Positions 18,335 to 27,165 of a stretch of DNA of 64,000 bases are shown piece by piece. Numbering within the stretch: position 1 is the first letter of the stretch; each line of letters begins with the position of its first letter. The DNA is from Pseudomonas agarici (GTDB lineage: Bacteria > Pseudomonadota > Gammaproteobacteria > Pseudomonadales > Pseudomonadaceae), in contig NZ_FOAR01000030.1 of NCBI RefSeq assembly GCF_900109755.1, positions 1 to 64,000 of the forward strand, written 5' to 3'. The notes beneath the pieces were generated by a model. That model worked only from the letters and a program-made list of their open reading frames with translations, was not told where the DNA came from and searched no databases. Made by a program: the position numbers and the translations under genes.

Positions 18335-18796
18335 TCAGCGTAACTTCTTGATGCGTTCGCTCGGGCTGATCACGTCCGTCAGCCGGATACCGAACTTTTC
18401 GTTAACTACCACGACTTCGCCGTGGGCAATCAGGGTGCCGTTGACCAGCACGTCCAGCGGCTCGCCAGCCAGCCGGTCGAGCTCAATCACCGATCCCTGG
18501 TTCAGTTGCAGCAGGTTGCGAATATTGATATCGGTACTGCCGACTTCCATGGAAATCGACACCGGAATATCCAGGATCACGTCCAGGTTCGGACCGTCGA
18601 GGGTCACCGGCTCATGGCTCTTGGGTACACTGCCGAACTCTTCCATCGGCAGCCGATGGGAGCTCGGCGCGCTAGCGGCATCGGCCGCCAGCAGGGCGTC
18701 GATATCGTCCTGGCCGGTTTCGCCGGACTCTTCCAAGGCAGCCGCCCACTCGTCGGCCAGGGCCTGGTCGTCAGTCAAATTGTGTTCGTCAGCCAT
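18335..18796 (-). CDS. fliN: Flagellar motor switch protein FliN
   Basis: The 153-residue protein has an acidic, flexible N-terminus and a C-terminal SpoA domain (DVILDIPVSISMEVGSTDIN; GTLIAHGEVVVVNEKFGIRL). FliN forms the bottom of the C-ring with FliM and docks the FliH-FliI complex. It lies between fliM and fliO. Confidence 0.96.
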   Translation of the reverse strand: MADEHNLTDDQALADEWAAALEESGETGQDDIDALLAADAASAPSSHRLPMEEFGSVPKSHEPVTLDGPNLDVILDIPVSISMEVGSTDINIRNLLQLNQGSVIELDRLAGEPLDVLVNGTLIAHGEVVVVNEKFGIRLTDVISPSERIKKLR

Positions 18797-18853
18797 CAGT
18801 TGTCCTCGGCGGGCAGAAAATCAGTTAACACAGCCTATTCTTGATCGACCCGC

Positions 18854-19822
18854 TCAACGGCGCTCGATCGGCTCAATCACTTGCAATGCCAGGTTGCCCT
18901 TGTGGGAACCGAGCTTGACCTTGAACGACGGCACGCCGTTGGCGCGCATGACCATATCCTCGGGCAGCTCCACGGGGATCACATCCCCTGGCTGCATGTG
19001 CAGGATGTCCCGCAGGCGCAGTTGACGCCGCGCCACCGTGGCGCTGAGCGGTACCGCCACGTCCAGCACGTCTTCGCGCAAGGCCTTGACCCAACGTTCG
19101 TCCTGGTCGTCGAGGTCCGACTGGAAACCGGCATCGAGCATCTCGCGCACCGGCTCGATCATCGAGTACGGCATGGTCACGTGCAGGTCGCCACCGCCAC
19201 CGTCGAGTTCGATGTGGAAGGTGGAGACCACCACTGCTTCGCTCGGGCCGACGATATTGGCCATGGCCGGATTCACTTCCGAATTAATGTACTCGAAATT
19301 GACTTCCATGATCGCTTGCCAGGCTTCCTTCAAATCGATGAAGGCCTGCTCCAGCACCATGCGCACCACACGCAGTTCGGTGGGAGTGAATTCACGTCCC
19401 TCGATCTTGGCATGACGACCGTCGCCGCCGAAGAAGTTGTCCACCAGTTTGAACACCAGCTTGGCATCGAGGATAAACAGGGCCGTGCCACGCAACGGCT
19501 TGATCTTGACCAGATTGAGACTGGTCGGCACATACAACGAATGCACATACTCGCCGAACTTCATCACCTGAACGCCGCCCACCGCCACATCGGCGGAACG
19601 GCGCAGCATGTTGAACATACTGATACGGGTATAACGGGCAAAACGCTCGTTGATCATCTCCAGGGTCGGCATGCGTCCACGGACGATGCGATCCTGGCTG
19701 GTCAGGTCGTAGCTTTTGACACTGCCGGGTTCGGCAGGGTTTTCGGTCTGTACCAGACCATCATCGACACCATGCAAGAGGGCATCGATCTCATCCTGGG
19801 ACAGCAGGTCTTGCACGGCCAT
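18854..19822 (-). CDS. fliM: Flagellar motor switch protein FliM
   Basis: The 322-residue protein begins with the CheY-P binding segment (LLSQDEIDALLHGV), followed by the FliM middle domain and a C-terminal SpoA domain that contacts FliN. It is the C-ring component that receives CheY-P. The gap to fliN is 57 bp with no separate promoter evident. Confidence 0.97.
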   Translation of the reverse strand: MAVQDLLSQDEIDALLHGVDDGLVQTENPAEPGSVKSYDLTSQDRIVRGRMPTLEMINERFARYTRISMFNMLRRSADVAVGGVQVMKFGEYVHSLYVPTSLNLVKIKPLRGTALFILDAKLVFKLVDNFFGGDGRHAKIEGREFTPTELRVVRMVLEQAFIDLKEAWQAIMEVNFEYINSEVNPAMANIVGPSEAVVVSTFHIELDGGGGDLHVTMPYSMIEPVREMLDAGFQSDLDDQDERWVKALREDVLDVAVPLSATVARRQLRLRDILHMQPGDVIPVELPEDMVMRANGVPSFKVKLGSHKGNLALQVIEPIERR

Positions 19823-19831
19823 CTCGTGATC

Positions 19832-20338
19832 CTACTGCAGTACGTAGTTAGTGAAGAGCAACTGTTCGACCACTACCTTGCCGATCTCTTTCTGTGCCAC
19901 TTCCTGCACGCTGGCAGTGGCTTTCTGGCGCAGCAACTCCTGGCCGACCGGGGTCGCCAGGGTTTCGTAGGTCTGTCCGGAAAACAACATCACCAGGTTG
20001 TTGCGGATTACTGGCATATGGACTTTCAGGGCCTCCAGGTCAGCGGAGTTGCGCGCCATCATGGTAATGCTCACTTGCAGGTAGCGCTGGCGGCCATTGG
20101 CATCCTTGAAATTGGCGACAAAGGGCGGCGCCATCGACTCGTAGATCGCCGGCTGCTGGGTCGTGCTGGCCTCGGCGGGCGTCGCCGCGACTTTGCTCTG
20201 GGCATTGTGCATAAAGTACCAGGTCGCCCCCACGGACAGACCGATTGCCAGCAGCAAAGCCAATATGATCACGATAATCAGCTTGAGTTTGCCTTGCCCG
20301 ACAGGTTCTTTTACCGCTGCTGCTTCGCTCTTCGCCAT
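19832..20338 (-). CDS. fliL: Flagellar basal body-associated protein FliL
   Basis: This 168-residue single-pass protein has a cytosolic N-terminus (MAKSEAAAVKEPVGQGKLK), one transmembrane helix (IIVIILALLLAIGLSVGATW) and a periplasmic FliL domain. FliL rings surround and stabilise stator units. It is 9 bp ahead of fliM. The region upstream (20339-20587) holds a repeat-like element, then fliK. Confidence 0.95.
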   Translation of the reverse strand: MAKSEAAAVKEPVGQGKLKLIIVIILALLLAIGLSVGATWYFMHNAQSKVAATPAEASTTQQPAIYESMAPPFVANFKDANGRQRYLQVSITMMARNSADLEALKVHMPVIRNNLVMLFSGQTYETLATPVGQELLRQKATASVQEVAQKEIGKVVVEQLLFTNYVLQ

Positions 20339-20488
20339 GCCAATAATCCGTCACTATTCGGTTTTTCACAGTCGCAGGGCAAGGCTGGAGCAAGTGTTAT
20401 GCCAGAGTTGCTGGAAATCGGAAGCAAAGGCGTGTGCGGGCAAGCGCTGCAAATAAGGCAGTACGAGAGAACCTATCAGAGTCGTGCT

Positions 20489-20582
20489 GATTGTGGGCGC
20501 AGACTTGCCCATGAGGCTTTTGGCATCCTCAACAGCCGCTTCACGGCGAAGCGCCAGCCCACCAGCACCGCTCCCACAACAA
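20489..20582. repeat. REP-like inverted repeat between fliK and fliL
   Basis: The fliK-fliL gap carries TTGTGGGCGC (20491-20500) and its inverted match GCTCCCACAA (20570-20579, nine of ten bases). A central hairpin CGCTTC-N5-GAAGCG sits at 20537-20553. This resembles the short palindromic intergenic repeats of pseudomonads (TGTGGGAGCGG type) in a degenerate form. It starts within 10 bp of the fliK stop and could act as a transcript end or stabiliser. Confidence 0.45.
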
Positions 20583-20587
20583 AGCCA

Positions 20588-21988
20588 TCAGGCGTAGTAG
20601 TCGACCGCGCTGGAACCCACCACCACGCTGGCGCCGGTGGTTGCCGTATCGGTCGCGGTGACGATGGCAATATCGTCCTCGCCACTATCCAGACGACCAC
20701 CGCTACCGTTGTTACGGCCTTTCTGAGCCTGCTGTTGCTGCTGTTGTGGATCCTGACCCTGGCCGGTCCAGCCGCGCGATTGATCCGAAACGCTGACATC
20801 GGCCTGCCCCAGGCCTTGCTGTTGGAGCATGTCGCGCAGGCGGAACAGGTTGCTTTCCAAGGCATCACGCACGCCGGCATGACCACTGATGAAACTGACC
20901 TGCGTCGCCTGATCGGCGGCCATATTGACCTTGATATCCAGTCGCCCTAGTTCGGCCGGCTCCAGTTGGATATCGGCGGACTTAATGCTACTGCTCGACA
21001 GGTACATGACCCGATTGACCACTTCTTCGGTCCAGCCACTCTGATGCATTGCCAGAGGTTGGTTAACCGGCAGCGCGTTCGCGGTTTTGGGCACCGTGGC
21101 CTGGGTCAGTGCGGCCAGGCGATTGGCGAAGTCGTCGACCCGAGTGTCACCAGAGGCGTTCTGCAAATCTTTCAGGCCATCCTCGATCAATCCCTTGAAG
21201 GACTTTTCGCCACCCTGCTCGCTGGCGCCGGCGTCGGTATCCGGCTCCCCTTGCATGGCCACGCCAACGGTCTGATTAAGCGCCAGGTTCGGGTCCGCTT
21301 CGTTAAGGCTGGCGGTCTTCGTGGCCGACTGACTGGTCGTCGACACATGCCCACCCTGCTCCATCGCCAGACGCACGGCGGGCAGGTTATCCAGCGGATC
21401 GGAATTCGGATCGAAATCACCACCGGCGGTCGCAGCGGTCGCCACTTCCGGCACCTGCGCAGCGGTCACCGCCGTCAGGGGCGCCTCGACCACCGGCAGT
21501 TGCATGGGCACGACCGGCTGCGGCGCTTCGGCGACTGGCGTCGCCGGCGTAACGCCAGCCTGGATCAGCGCCAGATCAAGAGTTGGAGCCACCGGCGTGG
21601 CATCGGCCACCGGGCTTTCGTCGCCGATGTCCTTGTCGCTTTCGTCAGAGGCGCCCTGGTCGCCGGCAGTCTGCGCGGTATCGCTGCCGGTGGTTTTATC
21701 GGCAGGCAAGGAATTGCCGCTATCGGCAATCGCCGACTTTGCCGCGTCGCTTTTGTTGCTGGCAACCGCCTCCTTTTTTGCAGGCACCGCAGGGCTATTA
21801 TCCCGGGTCGACTTGAGCGGATTGTCAACTGCCTTTCCCGCCTTGCCCTGGTTCTCCTGGTAGACCTGGGCAAAGCTGGAAGCATTGTCCTTGGGCTGCG
21901 CAACAGCTGCCAGCGGATTGCTCGCGAGGTCCGCCTTGGGTTTGACCGCAGCGGTGGCCTGAAGAAGAGAATGGGGAGCAAGGGGCAT
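20588..21988 (-). CDS. fliK: Flagellar hook-length control protein FliK
   Basis: The 466-residue protein has a low-complexity N-terminal two thirds, rich in Ala, Asp, Pro, Thr and Lys (the ruler part). A C-terminal Flg_hook domain follows (LSSSSIKSADIQLEPAELGR; LESNLFRLRDMLQQQGLGQA) and a Gln-rich tail. It measures hook length and triggers the FlhB switch. The ATG at 21988 has a GGAGACT ribosome site 6 nt upstream; a longer in-frame extension upstream runs through the RpoN promoter and was rejected. Confidence 0.92.
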   Translation of the reverse strand: MPLAPHSLLQATAAVKPKADLASNPLAAVAQPKDNASSFAQVYQENQGKAGKAVDNPLKSTRDNSPAVPAKKEAVASNKSDAAKSAIADSGNSLPADKTTGSDTAQTAGDQGASDESDKDIGDESPVADATPVAPTLDLALIQAGVTPATPVAEAPQPVVPMQLPVVEAPLTAVTAAQVPEVATAATAGGDFDPNSDPLDNLPAVRLAMEQGGHVSTTSQSATKTASLNEADPNLALNQTVGVAMQGEPDTDAGASEQGGEKSFKGLIEDGLKDLQNASGDTRVDDFANRLAALTQATVPKTANALPVNQPLAMHQSGWTEEVVNRVMYLSSSSIKSADIQLEPAELGRLDIKVNMAADQATQVSFISGHAGVRDALESNLFRLRDMLQQQGLGQADVSVSDQSRGWTGQGQDPQQQQQQAQKGRNNGSGGRLDSGEDDIAIVTATDTATTGASVVVGSSAVDYYA

Positions 21989-22037
21989 AACACAGTCTCC
22001 GCTGCACAGGGATTGTAAAGTCAATGCAGGGAGTGAC

Positions 22038-22053
22038 AGCAAGGTTCGGGCCA
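22038..22053 (-). promoter_or_regulatory. RpoN (sigma-54) promoter of the fliK-fliL operon
   Basis: The minus-strand sequence TGGCCCGAACCTTGCT differs from the consensus TGGCACG-N4-TTGCW at one position and has exact GG-N10-GC spacing. It lies 50 bp ahead of the fliK ATG and just after the hptB stop, so fliKLMNOPQR-flhB probably starts here. Confidence 0.8.
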
Positions 22054-22076
22054 GTTTTTCTGAATCGCCACGCGGG

Positions 22077-22436
22077 TTAATGCTTGACAGGGAAACGCTC
22101 ACGCTCGCGCGCGAACAAATGGCGTACCTGTTCATACTCACGGTCGATCCGCCCGACCAGATCTTCGATCCCGGTCAGCGGCAACCGTGCGGCCCGCTCT
22201 TCCAGTTGCCGGCAAAGATCGGCCAAGTACAAAGCCCCCATATTGCTGCTGCTGCCCTTGAAACTGTGGGCTGCCCGCCCAAGCTCCAGCGCGTTGCTGG
22301 CCTGATGTAACTGCCCCAGGCGTTTTTCCGAATCGTTGAGAAAAGTATCCAGCAACAGTGGATACTCATCTTCCATGACTTCCCGCAATGCGCCCAGCAC
22401 ATCGTAGTCGAGGTGCTTTTCCTGATTGCCATTCAC
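22077..22436 (-). CDS. hptB: Histidine phosphotransfer protein HptB
   Basis: The 119-residue protein is a single HPT domain with phospho-histidine His57 (GRAAHSFKGSSSNMGALYLA). In P. aeruginosa HptB passes phosphate from several hybrid kinases to HsbR, which controls the anti-sigma antagonist HsbA and so flagellar genes, biofilm and swarming. The start codon is GTG at 22436 with AAGGAG 7 nt upstream. hsbR and hsbA lie directly upstream. Confidence 0.9.
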   Translation of the reverse strand: MNGNQEKHLDYDVLGALREVMEDEYPLLLDTFLNDSEKRLGQLHQASNALELGRAAHSFKGSSSNMGALYLADLCRQLEERAARLPLTGIEDLVGRIDREYEQVRHLFARERERFPVKH

Positions 22437-22465
22437 TGGTTCACTCCTTGATCAACACCTGCAAA

Positions 22466-24172
22466 TTATGCCTGAGTCCCCCACGAAAACTCCACGTGGG
22501 CACGCCGCCCGTCGTTTGACCAACGGGCACGGTGACTCAGTTGCCGAATCAGGTCGATACCTCTTCCCGATAACCGATCGACCTCCAATGGACGCGCCAT
22601 GACCTGCTCGACGTCAAACCCCTCGCCGCTGTCCTCGACTTCGATGCACAACCGCCCACCCTTTCCTTCAGGAACCACTCGCAGGCTCACGCGGACAAAA
22701 CCTTCCCGCAAGTCGAGCAAACGCCGATTGCGCTGCTCATAGTATTGCGCAAATCCGCGGACATCGCGCTTGAGGCTTGAATCCAGGCCCAGGACGCCGT
22801 GCTCCAGGGCATTGGAGTAGAGTTCGGCCAGTACGCTGTATAGCGCTCCGCTGTGAGTACGCAAGCCGTGTATCTCCATCAGCAGTTGCAGCAGATAGGG
22901 CAACGGATTGAAGCGTCGCAGCGTCGCCGCACGGAATTCGAAGCTCACCGACCAATCCAGCGGGCACGACTCGCCACTGTCGGAGTAAACCATGGTTGCA
23001 GGCAATGCCTGTCCGGGCACGGGGAGACTGATCTGGACCATGCTGATGTCGTCACGCGCCTCGCCACCGAACCGCATCAACGCCAACTGGATTTCCTCGA
23101 ACAGGCAATCCGGGTCCCGGTTGCTCTCGAATACCCGATGCAGGCGCTCGACGCCGAACAACTGCTCATCGCGATTACAGGTATCGATTACTCCGTCGGA
23201 CAGCAGGAAAATCCGGTCGCCCTGGGCCATGGGATAGACATCGGTGTGATCGTCGAACGCCTCGGCCCCCAGCACCCCCAACGGCAGGTGCCGCGCCACC
23301 AGCGGACGCCGCACGCCCGAGGCGACATCGTGCAGATAGCCGTCGGGCATGCCGCCGTTCCAGACCTCGACCACCTGGCGCTGCGGACTCAGGCGCAGAA
23401 AAGTGGCGCAACAGAACATATCCACCGGCAGGATACGCTTGAGCTTGGCGTTCATCTCCCGCAGGGTTTCCGGCACGCCATAGCCCTTGGCGGTCATGCC
23501 ATAGAAGACTTCCGCCAGGGGCATCGCGCCGACGGCGGCGGGCAGGCCATGCCCGGTAAAATCGCCGAGCAGGATATGCATGCCCCCCTCCGGGGTATGG
23601 GCTGCCAGCAGCAGGTCGCCGTTGAATAACGCATAGGGCGATTGCAGGTAGCGGATATTCGGCGCTCGCAGGCATCCGGAATGCGCCACCTTGTCGAACA
23701 CGGCCTTAGCCACCCGTTGCTCGTTGAGCAGGTGGTCGTGGTGCCGGGCGATCAAGTCGCGCTGGCGCAGCACGGTGGCCTGCAGGCGTCGCAGACGATC
23801 CATCGCCTTGATCTTGGCACCGAGAATGACTTGGTTGTAGGGTTTTGCCAGAAAATCGTCACCGCCCGCGTCCAGGCAGCGCACCAGGGCGTCACTTTCA
23901 CTCAGGGAGGTGAGAAAGATGATCGGCACCAGCGATTCGCCGGCCAGCGCCTTGATCTCTCGCGCCGCTTCGAAGCCATCCATCACCGGCATCAAGGCAT
24001 CCATCAGTACCAACTGCGGTCGTTGCGCCCTGAAGACCTCGACCGCCTCGGCACCGTTGCTTGCAGTCAGCACCGCATGCCCCTGGCGCCGCACGATGTT
24101 CGACAGCAGCAAGCGATCCGCCGCGCCGTCCTCGGCGATCAGTACCGTCAGCGACTCTTCTCCAGGCTGCAT
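22466..24172 (-). CDS. hsbR: Response regulator HsbR with PP2C-type phosphatase and kinase-like domains
   Basis: The 568-residue protein has a receiver domain (phospho-acceptor Asp58 in QLVLMDALMPVMDGFEAA), a coiled region, a PP2C/SpoIIE-type phosphatase domain (LLGDFTGHGLPAAVGAMPLA; IFLLSDGVIDTCN) and a C-terminal HATPase domain of the anti-sigma kinase type (LYSNALEHGVLGLD; VEDSGEGFDVEQV). It reversibly phosphorylates HsbA in response to HptB. The ATG at 24172 was chosen over a TTG at 24181 that would overlap hsbA. Confidence 0.9.
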   Translation of the reverse strand: MQPGEESLTVLIAEDGAADRLLLSNIVRRQGHAVLTASNGAEAVEVFRAQRPQLVLMDALMPVMDGFEAAREIKALAGESLVPIIFLTSLSESDALVRCLDAGGDDFLAKPYNQVILGAKIKAMDRLRRLQATVLRQRDLIARHHDHLLNEQRVAKAVFDKVAHSGCLRAPNIRYLQSPYALFNGDLLLAAHTPEGGMHILLGDFTGHGLPAAVGAMPLAEVFYGMTAKGYGVPETLREMNAKLKRILPVDMFCCATFLRLSPQRQVVEVWNGGMPDGYLHDVASGVRRPLVARHLPLGVLGAEAFDDHTDVYPMAQGDRIFLLSDGVIDTCNRDEQLFGVERLHRVFESNRDPDCLFEEIQLALMRFGGEARDDISMVQISLPVPGQALPATMVYSDSGESCPLDWSVSFEFRAATLRRFNPLPYLLQLLMEIHGLRTHSGALYSVLAELYSNALEHGVLGLDSSLKRDVRGFAQYYEQRNRRLLDLREGFVRVSLRVVPEGKGGRLCIEVEDSGEGFDVEQVMARPLEVDRLSGRGIDLIRQLSHRARWSNDGRRAHVEFSWGTQA

Positions 24173-24177
24173 GGTGC

Positions 24178-24483
24178 TCAAACGATGTCGAAGAGTTTGT
24201 CGAAATTGGAAATGGCGAGGATCTTGCGCACGTCGGAATTGCTGTTGATCACCCGGATATCGGCATCGTCGCCACCGACATGGTCGCGCAGCAACAACAG
24301 CATGCCCAGGGCCGAACTGTCGAGGTAGGTGGTCTCGTTCAAGTCGACGATAACCGACTCAGGCAGGCTGTCGAGCTGTTCGTAGGAATTGCGAAATGCC
24401 TGATGTTTGCCGAAGTCAAACCGCCCTTTGATGGAAATCGTCAACTTTCTGCCGTTGCCTGTTACTGCCGACTCTACAGCCAT
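24178..24483 (-). CDS. hsbA: Anti-sigma factor antagonist HsbA
   Basis: This is a single STAS domain of 101 residues with the phosphorylatable Ser56 in VDLNETTYLDSSALGMLLLL. In P. aeruginosa unphosphorylated HsbA binds the anti-sigma factor FlgM and frees FliA, while phospho-HsbA favours a c-di-GMP cyclase and biofilm growth. Its place inside the flagellar cluster beside hsbR and hptB fits this role. Confidence 0.92.
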   Translation of the reverse strand: MAVESAVTGNGRKLTISIKGRFDFGKHQAFRNSYEQLDSLPESVIVDLNETTYLDSSALGMLLLLRDHVGGDDADIRVINSNSDVRKILAISNFDKLFDIV

Positions 24484-24568
24484 GATCCAGCTTCCTTGTC
24501 AATGGCGATGTGTACAAGGTGTAGCACCCCACTGACAGCAGAGCAACCGAAAACGTCAAAATACCTGC

Positions 24569-25018
24569 TCAATACGGGCTCTGGCGCGGCAACCGCTGAG
24601 ACAACTCGTCCAGGAGTTTCTGTTCACGCTTGTCTTCCAACTGGCGAGCCTCTTCGATGTAGCGTCGCACCAACTTGCGCAAGCCTTCGACACGAGTATA
24701 GGCCTCTTGCCAGCTGACCCGGCCCTTGTCGAGGTTGTTCTGGTGCCAGGCCAGGCTCTGCCGTTGCTGGGCAACGGCGGTATCCAGCTGACTGAGGAAC
24801 TGCTGATAGCCCAGCAACCATTGACTGGAAACGCCCTGGCGGCCACGCTCGATCCATTGCTCCTGGTATTGCAGACGAAATCCTTCGAGGTCGGCCAGTT
24901 TGCTTTGCGCCAGCCGCACCTGCCCCTGGAAATACCCCAGACGCTGGACAGCGGTCCGCTCAGTGCTTTGGGCCATCTCGACCACCGGCGCCAACCTCGC
25001 GACACGACTCTGGGCCAT
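24569..25018 (-). CDS. fliJ: Flagellar export protein FliJ
   Basis: This 149-residue protein is almost entirely coiled coil (VEMAQSTERTAVQRLGYFQG; FLSQLDTAVAQQRQSLAWHQ), as expected for FliJ, the central stalk that links the FliI ATPase ring to FlhA. It follows fliI by 6 bp. It is named by coiled-coil character and position as well as family pattern. Confidence 0.9.
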   Translation of the reverse strand: MAQSRVARLAPVVEMAQSTERTAVQRLGYFQGQVRLAQSKLADLEGFRLQYQEQWIERGRQGVSSQWLLGYQQFLSQLDTAVAQQRQSLAWHQNNLDKGRVSWQEAYTRVEGLRKLVRRYIEEARQLEDKREQKLLDELSQRLPRQSPY

Positions 25019-25024
25019 GGCCGG

Positions 25025-26383
25025 TCAACCGCCCGCCGCGGGCGCGAAGACCGTCGCCAGGTGTGCGTCACTCGCGCCCAGGCTGACATTGTCGTTCAGC
25101 CCCTGGCGCAGGTACTGGACCAGCGCCGGCTGCAGGGAGATCGCCGTGTCGGTCTCGCGGTCGCCGCCAGCCACATAAGCGCCGACGCTGATCAGGTCAC
25201 GGCTTTGCTGGTAGCGCGACCAGAGCTGCTTGAAATATTGCGCACGCTTCATGTGTTCGGCACTGACCACCGCCGGCATCACCCGACTGATGGACGCCTC
25301 GATATCGATTGCCGGGTAGTGACCTTCCTCGGCCAGGCGCCGGGACAGCACGATATGCCCATCGAGCACCCCCCGCGCCGAGTCGGCAATCGGGTCCTGC
25401 TGGTCGTCGCCCTCGGACAGCACGGTATAGAACGCCGTGATTGAACCACCGCCGGCCTCGGCGTTACCCGCACGTTCCACCAGTTTTGGCAGCTTGGCAA
25501 AGACCGACGGCGGATAGCCCTTGGTCGCCGGTGGCTCGCCGATGGCCAGGGCGATTTCTCGCTGGGCTTGGGCGAAACGGGTCAACGAATCCATGAGTAG
25601 CAGGACATTCTTGCCCTTATCACGGAAATACTCGGCGATCCGCGTGCAATACATGGCGGCGCGCAGGCGCATCAATGGCGCATCGTCGGCGGGCGACGCG
25701 ACCACCACCGAACGCTTGAGTCCTTCCTCGCCAAGAATGTGCTCGATGAACTCCTTCACTTCGCGGCCCCGCTCACCGATCAGCCCGACCACGATGATGT
25801 CGGCCTCGGTAAAGCGGGTCATCATACCCAGCAGCACACTCTTGCCCACCCCTGTGCCGGCGAACAGGCCGAGACGCTGGCCGCGGCCCACCGTCAGTAA
25901 TCCGTTGATACTGCGGATGCCCACATCCAGTGGCTGATGGATGGGGTCACGCTTGAGCGGGTTGATGGTTGGGCCGTCCATCGGCACCCAATCCTCGGCC
26001 TTCATTGCCCCCTTACCATCCAGTGCTCGCCCTGCCCCGTCCAGCACCCGCCCGAGCATGCTCATGCCCATTGGCAGACGCCCGGTGTCGGCCAGTGGTA
26101 CGACCCTGGCACCTGGGGCGATACCGGCCACACTGCCCACCGGCATCAGAAACACCTTGTTGCCGGAGAAGCCCATGACCTCGGCTTCGACCTGCACCGG
26201 GTGATAGCTGTCGTCGTTGATGACCAGGCAGCGAGCGCCCATGGCGGCCCGCAGGCCTTCGGCTTCGAGGGTCAGGCCAACCATGCGCACCAGGCGACCT
26301 TCGAGAATCGGCTGGCCGGGCAAGTCGATGGCATCGGCGTAGGTGCTCAGGCGTCTGCCGAAGCTGGTTCGCTCAAGGCGCAT
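25025..26383 (-). CDS. fliI: Flagellum-specific export ATPase FliI
   Basis: The 452-residue F1-beta-like ATPase has Walker A GTGVGKS at residues 176-182, Walker B KNVLLLMDSLTRFAQAQREI and the family segments RGREVKEFIEHILGEEGLKR and GGGSITAFYTVLSEGDDQQD. It energises export with FliH and FliJ at the base of the gate. The start at 26383 (MRLERTSFG) overlaps the end of fliH by 11 bp; a far longer open frame upstream lies inside fliH and was rejected. Confidence 0.97.
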   Translation of the reverse strand: MRLERTSFGRRLSTYADAIDLPGQPILEGRLVRMVGLTLEAEGLRAAMGARCLVINDDSYHPVQVEAEVMGFSGNKVFLMPVGSVAGIAPGARVVPLADTGRLPMGMSMLGRVLDGAGRALDGKGAMKAEDWVPMDGPTINPLKRDPIHQPLDVGIRSINGLLTVGRGQRLGLFAGTGVGKSVLLGMMTRFTEADIIVVGLIGERGREVKEFIEHILGEEGLKRSVVVASPADDAPLMRLRAAMYCTRIAEYFRDKGKNVLLLMDSLTRFAQAQREIALAIGEPPATKGYPPSVFAKLPKLVERAGNAEAGGGSITAFYTVLSEGDDQQDPIADSARGVLDGHIVLSRRLAEEGHYPAIDIEASISRVMPAVVSAEHMKRAQYFKQLWSRYQQSRDLISVGAYVAGGDRETDTAISLQPALVQYLRQGLNDNVSLGASDAHLATVFAPAAGG

Positions 26384-27155
26384 CGCACAGGTCCGCAGCA
26401 CTGGTCGGTACATGAGGTTCGCCCAGCGCCAATGCCAGGTCGGGCTGGGCTGGATGCAGGGATTGCTCGTGCAATTGATCGAACAGTTGCGCCAGCGCCT
26501 GCTCGATGCGGGTTTCGACGCTGGCATCGATCCGACTGTGCTCGGTCTCGACCCGACAACCACCGGGCAGCAGAGCCTCATCCTCGACGATGCGCCAGGT
26601 CGCCTCATGGCGTTCGCGCAAGGCCTTGATCTGCTCGAAGTCCTGGGGATTGATGTACAACCGTACATTCTCGGCGCCCAGTGGCAGCAGCTTGAGGGTT
26701 TCGCGCAGGACATGCCCGATCTGGCTGGAGTCCATCTTGAGTTCGCGCTGGATGACCTGGCGAGTCATATGTCCAACCAACCCTACCAGGCTTTGCTCGA
26801 TCTGCCGGTCCTGCTCGGCGATGGGGGCGAACAGGTTGCTCATCAGGGTTTCCAGGTGGACCAGCTTGGCGCTCAAGGCGACCTCGGCCTCCTGGCGTAC
26901 CTTGATTTGAGTGCTGTGGAAACCTTCTCGCTCGCCCACCGCGAAACCTTCGTTGTAGGCTTCCTGGCGGATGCTCTCGAGTTCTTCGAGGGTCAGTGGC
27001 TGCACTTCCTCCAGCGGCACCTCCTCGATCTCGACCGGTGGCTCTTGCACCGGCGCAGGTTCAGGCTCCTCGACAGGCGGATCGAAGCTGGGCAACGACC
27101 ATAGGTCGAAGCCTGTTACGTCCCGTGCGCGGATCAGATCGGTTGGATCAGTCAT
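26373..27155 (-). CDS. fliH: Flagellar assembly protein FliH
   Basis: The 260-residue protein has a Pro/Glu-rich N-terminus (PPVEEPEPAPVQEPPVEIEE), a long helical middle (EAYNEGFAVGEREGFHSTQI) and a C-terminal V-ATPase E-subunit-like domain. FliH dimers bind FliI and anchor it to FliN. It lies between fliG and fliI and overlaps fliI. Confidence 0.93.
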   Translation of the reverse strand: MTDPTDLIRARDVTGFDLWSLPSFDPPVEEPEPAPVQEPPVEIEEVPLEEVQPLTLEELESIRQEAYNEGFAVGEREGFHSTQIKVRQEAEVALSAKLVHLETLMSNLFAPIAEQDRQIEQSLVGLVGHMTRQVIQRELKMDSSQIGHVLRETLKLLPLGAENVRLYINPQDFEQIKALRERHEATWRIVEDEALLPGGCRVETEHSRIDASVETRIEQALAQLFDQLHEQSLHPAQPDLALALGEPHVPTSAADLCDAP

Positions 27156-27165
27156 GACTTGATCC

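Noticed and set aside
25025..26713. A fliI start far upstream at 26713
   Set aside because: The extra 110 residues are fliH read in another frame, Ser/Arg/Cys-rich; the family start is at 26383.
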